A DNA stretch of 15,785 nt, from contig JBMFUG010000066.1 of the NCBI GenBank assembly GCA_049966695.1, forward strand, positions 1 to 15,785, read 5' to 3'. Under the pieces are notes generated by a model. The model had not been told where the DNA came from and ran no database searches. It worked only from the letters and a program-made list of their open reading frames with translations. Position numbers and translations under genes: made by a program. Position 1 is the stretch's first letter; each line of letters starts with the position of its first letter. Below, piece after piece: positions 13,224 through 15,785 of the stretch. This DNA comes from JAKAWM01 sp049966695. GTDB taxonomy: Bacteria > Actinomycetota > Acidimicrobiia > Acidimicrobiales > Palsa-688.

Positions 13224-14837
13224 TCAAGAGCGCTCGCTCCACGGCGCCAGCCCGACATCTCGCAGCAAACGGTCACGGTCCACTTTTCCTTGCTGTGTCA
13301 GCGGGAAGCCCTTGACGACAAAAATCTCGTCAGGCAGGGCGTTGGCAGGCAGTTCGCTGGAGGCTCCTTCCACCAACACAGACCGGCTCAGCTCCGCACC
13401 TTGCCCTGGCTCGACGAACGCGGCAATACCCGGAGCGCCTCCCTGGTCGTACAGGGCGCAGCACACGCCCTCGAGCGGCCCCGCGTGGTGCAGGGCGCCG
13501 GCCACCTCGGAGAGCGAAATGCGCACCCCGTTGCGCTTCACCACGTCGTCCAGGCGCCCCCGGTAAAAATAGCGGCCTTGCTCGTCTCGGTACACAAGGT
13601 CCCCCGTCTTGTAAAGGACGCGCCCTCGCACAAGGTCCCGTCGCAGGACCGACCGGGTCAGAGCTTCGTCACCCCAATAACGGCTCATCAATTGGCGCCC
13701 CGATATGTACAGCTCGCCTTGGCAGCCCGCTTCTTCGACCAGCGAGCCGTCTTCCGCGAAAATAAAAAACTCAACACCCGGGTGGGGAGTGCCCAACGGG
13801 ACGGCACCGGCGCTCACGTCACCTTGGGTCACGTTGTACGAGGTGACTGCCACGGTAGCCTCCGTAGGCCCGTAACGGTTGAACACACGAGCGCCAGGCA
13901 GAAGTTGCCACAGCCTGGCCACGTCTTGTGCGAGGCACTGCTCGCCGCCAAGTGCGACGACTTTCAGCTTGCTCTGGGACAGCTTGTGTGCGTGACGCGA
14001 AGCCAGTAGTAAACGTAGGTAGCTCGGAGTGAAGCTGGTTACGTTGATTTCCTCTCGGAGCAGCAAGTCGAAAAATGGCCTAAGGAACAACAGGTCTTCT
14101 CTTTTCGGCACGAGCAGGTAACCGCCTGCGAAAAGCGTGGCGAACACCGGCCCGAAGGCACCGTCAAAGTAAAACGGGGAAACAGCCATCGTCCGCGTCG
14201 ACGGCGTCAGGCCCAGCAGGCGGGCCGTAGTGGCGCTGGACCACGCGATCGCCTCTTGGGGGATAGTGACGCCCTTCGGCGCCCCGGTCGTCCCCGAGGT
14301 GTAAATGATGTACGCGTCACGAGCGGCTTCCACGTCACGGGGAGGCACGGGCCCGGTGGCAGTAGCCAACTGGGCATAGCTCAGCGTAGGGACTTGGCAA
14401 CCTTCCAAGTCGGGCACCTGGTCGTCCGAGGTCACCAAGACCGTCGGCTTACAGTCTGCAATCACCCGAGCCAGGCGGGCCGGCGGGCCGTCAGGGGCTG
14501 TCGGGACAAAGACAGCTCCGAGCCAAAGGCACCCGAGCGCCGTCGTCACAAATGGCGCCGAGTTGCCAATTGCTAGGGCCACCCGGTCGCCCTGTCGCAC
14601 CCCTGCGCCGGCCAGCCCGGCTGCCACCCTTTGGACTGCCTCACCCAATTGCGCGTAAGTCAGGCTTACGGTGCTGTCACGCAACGCTAAGTGGCCCGGA
14701 CGCGATAGTGCGTGGCCGAGGACTGAACCCAGCAGGTCGCGACCAGCTCTCCCTGCTCCCCCCACCCGGTCAAGAGCTTCCCGGCGGCTTGGGGCTAAGA
14801 CGGTTGGGGCCGGTAAGCCCCCTTCTCCACCGCTCAA
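13224..14837 (-). CDS. Stand-alone NRPS-type adenylation enzyme (AMP-forming acyl/aminoacyl ligase)
   Basis: This 537-residue ANL-superfamily enzyme activates a carboxylic acid, probably an amino acid, as its adenylate. Core motifs are YTSGTTGAPKGV (179-190, A3), FDGAF with Asp225 (224-228, A4), NRYGPTEAT (320-328, A5), YKTGD (409-413, A7), FYRGRLDDVVKRNG (424-437, A8) and QQGKVDR with Lys518 (515-521, A10). Asp225 sits where amino-acid-activating domains bind the substrate amino group. My by-eye specificity code is D-G-G-S-A-G-R-V-A-K, which I do not match to a known substrate. The NRYGPTEATVAV stretch recalls the D-alanine ligase DltA. There is no fused carrier or condensation domain, and no carrier gene is in view. 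The start is uncertain: TTG at 14837, or GTG at 14765, which gives a more usual N-terminus. The neighbours suggest an exopolysaccharide or small-metabolite pathway. Confidence 0.82.
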   Translation of the reverse strand: MSGGEGGLPAPTVLAPSRREALDRVGGAGRAGRDLLGSVLGHALSRPGHLALRDSTVSLTYAQLGEAVQRVAAGLAGAGVRQGDRVALAIGNSAPFVTTALGCLWLGAVFVPTAPDGPPARLARVIADCKPTVLVTSDDQVPDLEGCQVPTLSYAQLATATGPVPPRDVEAARDAYIIYTSGTTGAPKGVTIPQEAIAWSSATTARLLGLTPSTRTMAVSPFYFDGAFGPVFATLFAGGYLLVPKREDLLFLRPFFDLLLREEINVTSFTPSYLRLLLASRHAHKLSQSKLKVVALGGEQCLAQDVARLWQLLPGARVFNRYGPTEATVAVTSYNVTQGDVSAGAVPLGTPHPGVEFFIFAEDGSLVEEAGCQGELYISGRQLMSRYWGDEALTRSVLRRDLVRGRVLYKTGDLVYRDEQGRYFYRGRLDDVVKRNGVRISLSEVAGALHHAGPLEGVCCALYDQGGAPGIAAFVEPGQGAELSRSVLVEGASSELPANALPDEIFVVKGFPLTQQGKVDRDRLLRDVGLAPWSERS

Positions 14838-14839
14838 AT

Positions 14840-14881
14840 CTGCGTCAACCCCATCCTTTCACCCGTCAGCCCCACCCTTTC
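14840..14881. repeat. Tandem 21-bp imperfect repeat just before the adenylation gene
   Basis: Positions 14840-14860 and 14861-14881 are adjacent 21-bp units agreeing at 16 of 21 positions. On the minus strand each reads GAAAGG-R-TGGGG-Y-TGACG in its first 18 bases. The unit nearest the gene ends 2 bp before the TTG start and carries the only purine-rich stretch that could be a ribosome-binding site. Function is unknown; it may be a duplicated operator or ribosome-binding site. Confidence 0.65.
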
Positions 14882-14924
14882 CACTTTGGGCGCAGCTGCC
14901 ACCACGCTCCGTTGGACGAGCAGT

Positions 14925-14953
14925 CTTATCGACCTTGCCTAGCTTATTCGCAA
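14925..14953 (-). promoter_or_regulatory. Candidate promoter of the adenylation gene
   Basis: On the minus strand TTGCGA (14953-14948) precedes GATAAG (14930-14925) with a 17-bp spacer; each matches four of six consensus bases. A start near 14918 would leave a leader of about 80 nt containing both 21-bp repeats. The rest of the 203-bp gap shows no clear terminator for the GH16 gene. Confidence 0.4.
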
Positions 14954-15040
14954 ATACGGGTAACAGTCCTGCTGGGTGCCCGTGCAGGCATTTATGCGCT
15001 TGTGCCCACTTGGCCGCCGCCAATATGGCCCAATCAGTCC

Positions 15041-15784
15041 TCAGTGCTGCCAAACTCGCACATAAGCAACCCGCATCTGCGCCGGCACGGTGTCCGGGTT
15101 CGTGACCTGGGTAGACAGCGCAAGGTTCAGGATCAAGAACATGGGCTGGTCGGTAATACCCGACGTGTACCGGGCAACCTCTTGGCCGTCGTAGTAAAAC
15201 GTGATCGAGCCCGGCTCCCAGTCGGCGCCGTAAGTGTGCCATCCGCCAGCCCAGGTGCCAGGGACGAACGTCGGCCCCTGCTGTCCCGCTGCGTTGTGGA
15301 ACGTCGCCGCGGGTTCCCCGTTCATGCCCTCAAGGACGTCTATCTCGCCGTCGGTCGGCCAGGACTCCCCGCAGGCCCAGAACGCAGGCCAGTCTGCTAT
15401 GCCGTCAGGGCCGCTCGGCAGCCATATTTTAGCCTCCATGTAGCCGTAGGTGAAGGTCCAGTGGCCAAACGTCGTTATCATCCCCGAGGCATACGGCTCT
15501 TGGACCTCGCTGCCAGTAGCCTGGTAAAGGCACGTCTCGGTCTTGGCCACGGCGTCGAAATCAAGTGCCGTGCCGTCAAAGACCAATTGTGCCGGGTCGT
15601 AGCACTCCTGTTCGTAAGTGTTGTCGCCCCCGCTTATGCCGCTCTGGCAATAAAAGCCGGTGCACCATTGTGATGGAAGCGAAGAGCCGTCAAACTCCGA
15701 GTCGAGCACCAGGTTCCATGGGCCGGGGATATCGCCGACGGGCTGTGGCGTGCTCGTCGTCGTTGTCGTGGTAGGCGCCGTCGT
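15041..15784 (-). CDS. Secreted GH16 beta-glucanase-type glycoside hydrolase; N-terminus outside window
   Basis: The frame enters from the right edge and ends with the TGA at 15043-15041, giving 247 visible residues. The first visible part is a Thr/Pro linker (TTAPTTTTTTSTPQPVG), typical of secreted multidomain proteins. The GH16 jelly-roll follows: SEFDG, FTYGYMEAKIWLP, then the active-site motif GEIDVLEGMNG, whose E-x-D-x-x-E pattern (codons near 15346 and 15331) supplies the nucleophile and acid/base Glu. WHTYGADWEPGSITFYYDG and MRVAYVRVWQH close the fold. A GTG at 15709 could be called a start, but it falls inside the domain's first strand and the linker upstream is in frame. Family members cleave beta-1,3 or beta-1,3-1,4 glucans and related polysaccharides; the exact substrate is not evident. 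Several Cys residues suggest disulfides. It is upstream of and co-directional with the adenylation gene, 203 bp away. Confidence 0.9.
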   Translation of the reverse strand, partial: TTAPTTTTTTSTPQPVGDIPGPWNLVLDSEFDGSSLPSQWCTGFYCQSGISGGDNTYEQECYDPAQLVFDGTALDFDAVAKTETCLYQATGSEVQEPYASGMITTFGHWTFTYGYMEAKIWLPSGPDGIADWPAFWACGESWPTDGEIDVLEGMNGEPAATFHNAAGQQGPTFVPGTWAGGWHTYGADWEPGSITFYYDGQEVARYTSGITDQPMFLILNLALSTQVTNPDTVPAQMRVAYVRVWQH

Positions 15785-15785
15785 C

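Noticed and set aside
12825..13242. Small minus-strand frames (82 and 115 codons) in the gap upstream of the tandem hydrolase, considered as a carrier or small membrane protein
   Set aside because: No DSL phosphopantetheine motif, high Cys and Arg content, no Shine-Dalgarno in register, and one overlaps the hydrolase start.
13092..14009. 305-codon plus-strand frame opposite the adenylation gene
   Set aside because: Mirror frame of a well-conserved ANL enzyme; no recognisable motif.
15001..15040. Possible terminator after the GH16 gene
   Set aside because: Only 4-bp inverted repeats (TTGG/CCAA, GGCC/GGCC) and no T-tract on the relevant strand.
14552..15673. Long 373-codon plus-strand frame spanning the adenylation gene start and most of the GH16 gene
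   Set aside because: It is antisense to two genes with clear motifs, crosses their intergenic gap, and its translation shows no domain or plausible composition; such frames are expected in high-GC coding DNA.

Overview
The window looks like chromosomal DNA from a high-GC Gram-positive bacterium of the Actinomycetota, possibly the Acidimicrobiia. Four things point there: a coenzyme F420 biosynthesis enzyme (CofC/FbiD type), an HU protein with a long Lys/Ala-rich tail like mycobacterial HupB, an AhpC very close to the Mycobacterium tuberculosis form paired with OxyR, and several genes with no Shine-Dalgarno sequence but a TAGnnT box 6-8 nt before the start, as in leaderless transcripts. The phylum is well supported; the class is a guess. 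I see no tRNA, rRNA, CRISPR array, insertion sequence or integrase.

Layout. Positions 3-344 (+) hold the 3' end of a gene whose product carries an Asp-box (BNR) repeat. Converging on it is a minus-strand group rpiB (3615-3208), rnhB (3197-2535) and a DinG-type helicase (2389-392). Divergent from rpiB is cofC (3776-4420, +), with a perfect 13-bp terminator hairpin inside its last codons. Converging on cofC is the HU gene (4976-4440, -), with a clear promoter and Shine-Dalgarno. Upstream of HU is a sugar-1-phosphate nucleotidyltransferase (6285-5269, -) with its own terminator.

Divergent from the nucleotidyltransferase is a translationally coupled pair on the plus strand (6505-9095). The first protein is a MurG/MGDG-synthase-like glycosyltransferase joined through one membrane segment to a C-terminal domain that reads like a dead NodB fold. 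The second is an intact membrane-anchored NodB polysaccharide deacetylase. Together with the nucleotidyltransferase they look like a cell-envelope glycan or glycolipid module.

Next is a peroxide-stress pair: ahpC (9790-9209, -) and oxyR (10021-11079, +) are divergent. Their 230-bp intergenic region holds an ATAG/CTAT array with OxyR operator spacing.

The last 4.7 kb (11105 to the end, all -) is the most unusual part. It encodes a secreted GH16 glucanase (open at the window edge), a stand-alone NRPS-type adenylation enzyme, and a 590-residue protein of two fused alpha/beta-hydrolase domains with altered nucleophile elbows (GMRLG and GLCSG). The two halves resemble, in order, the exosortase-A-associated hydrolases 2 and 1 of Proteobacteria, which occur beside an AMP-forming ligase. 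This looks like an actinobacterial version of that module with no exosortase in view, and is my main candidate for an undescribed system.
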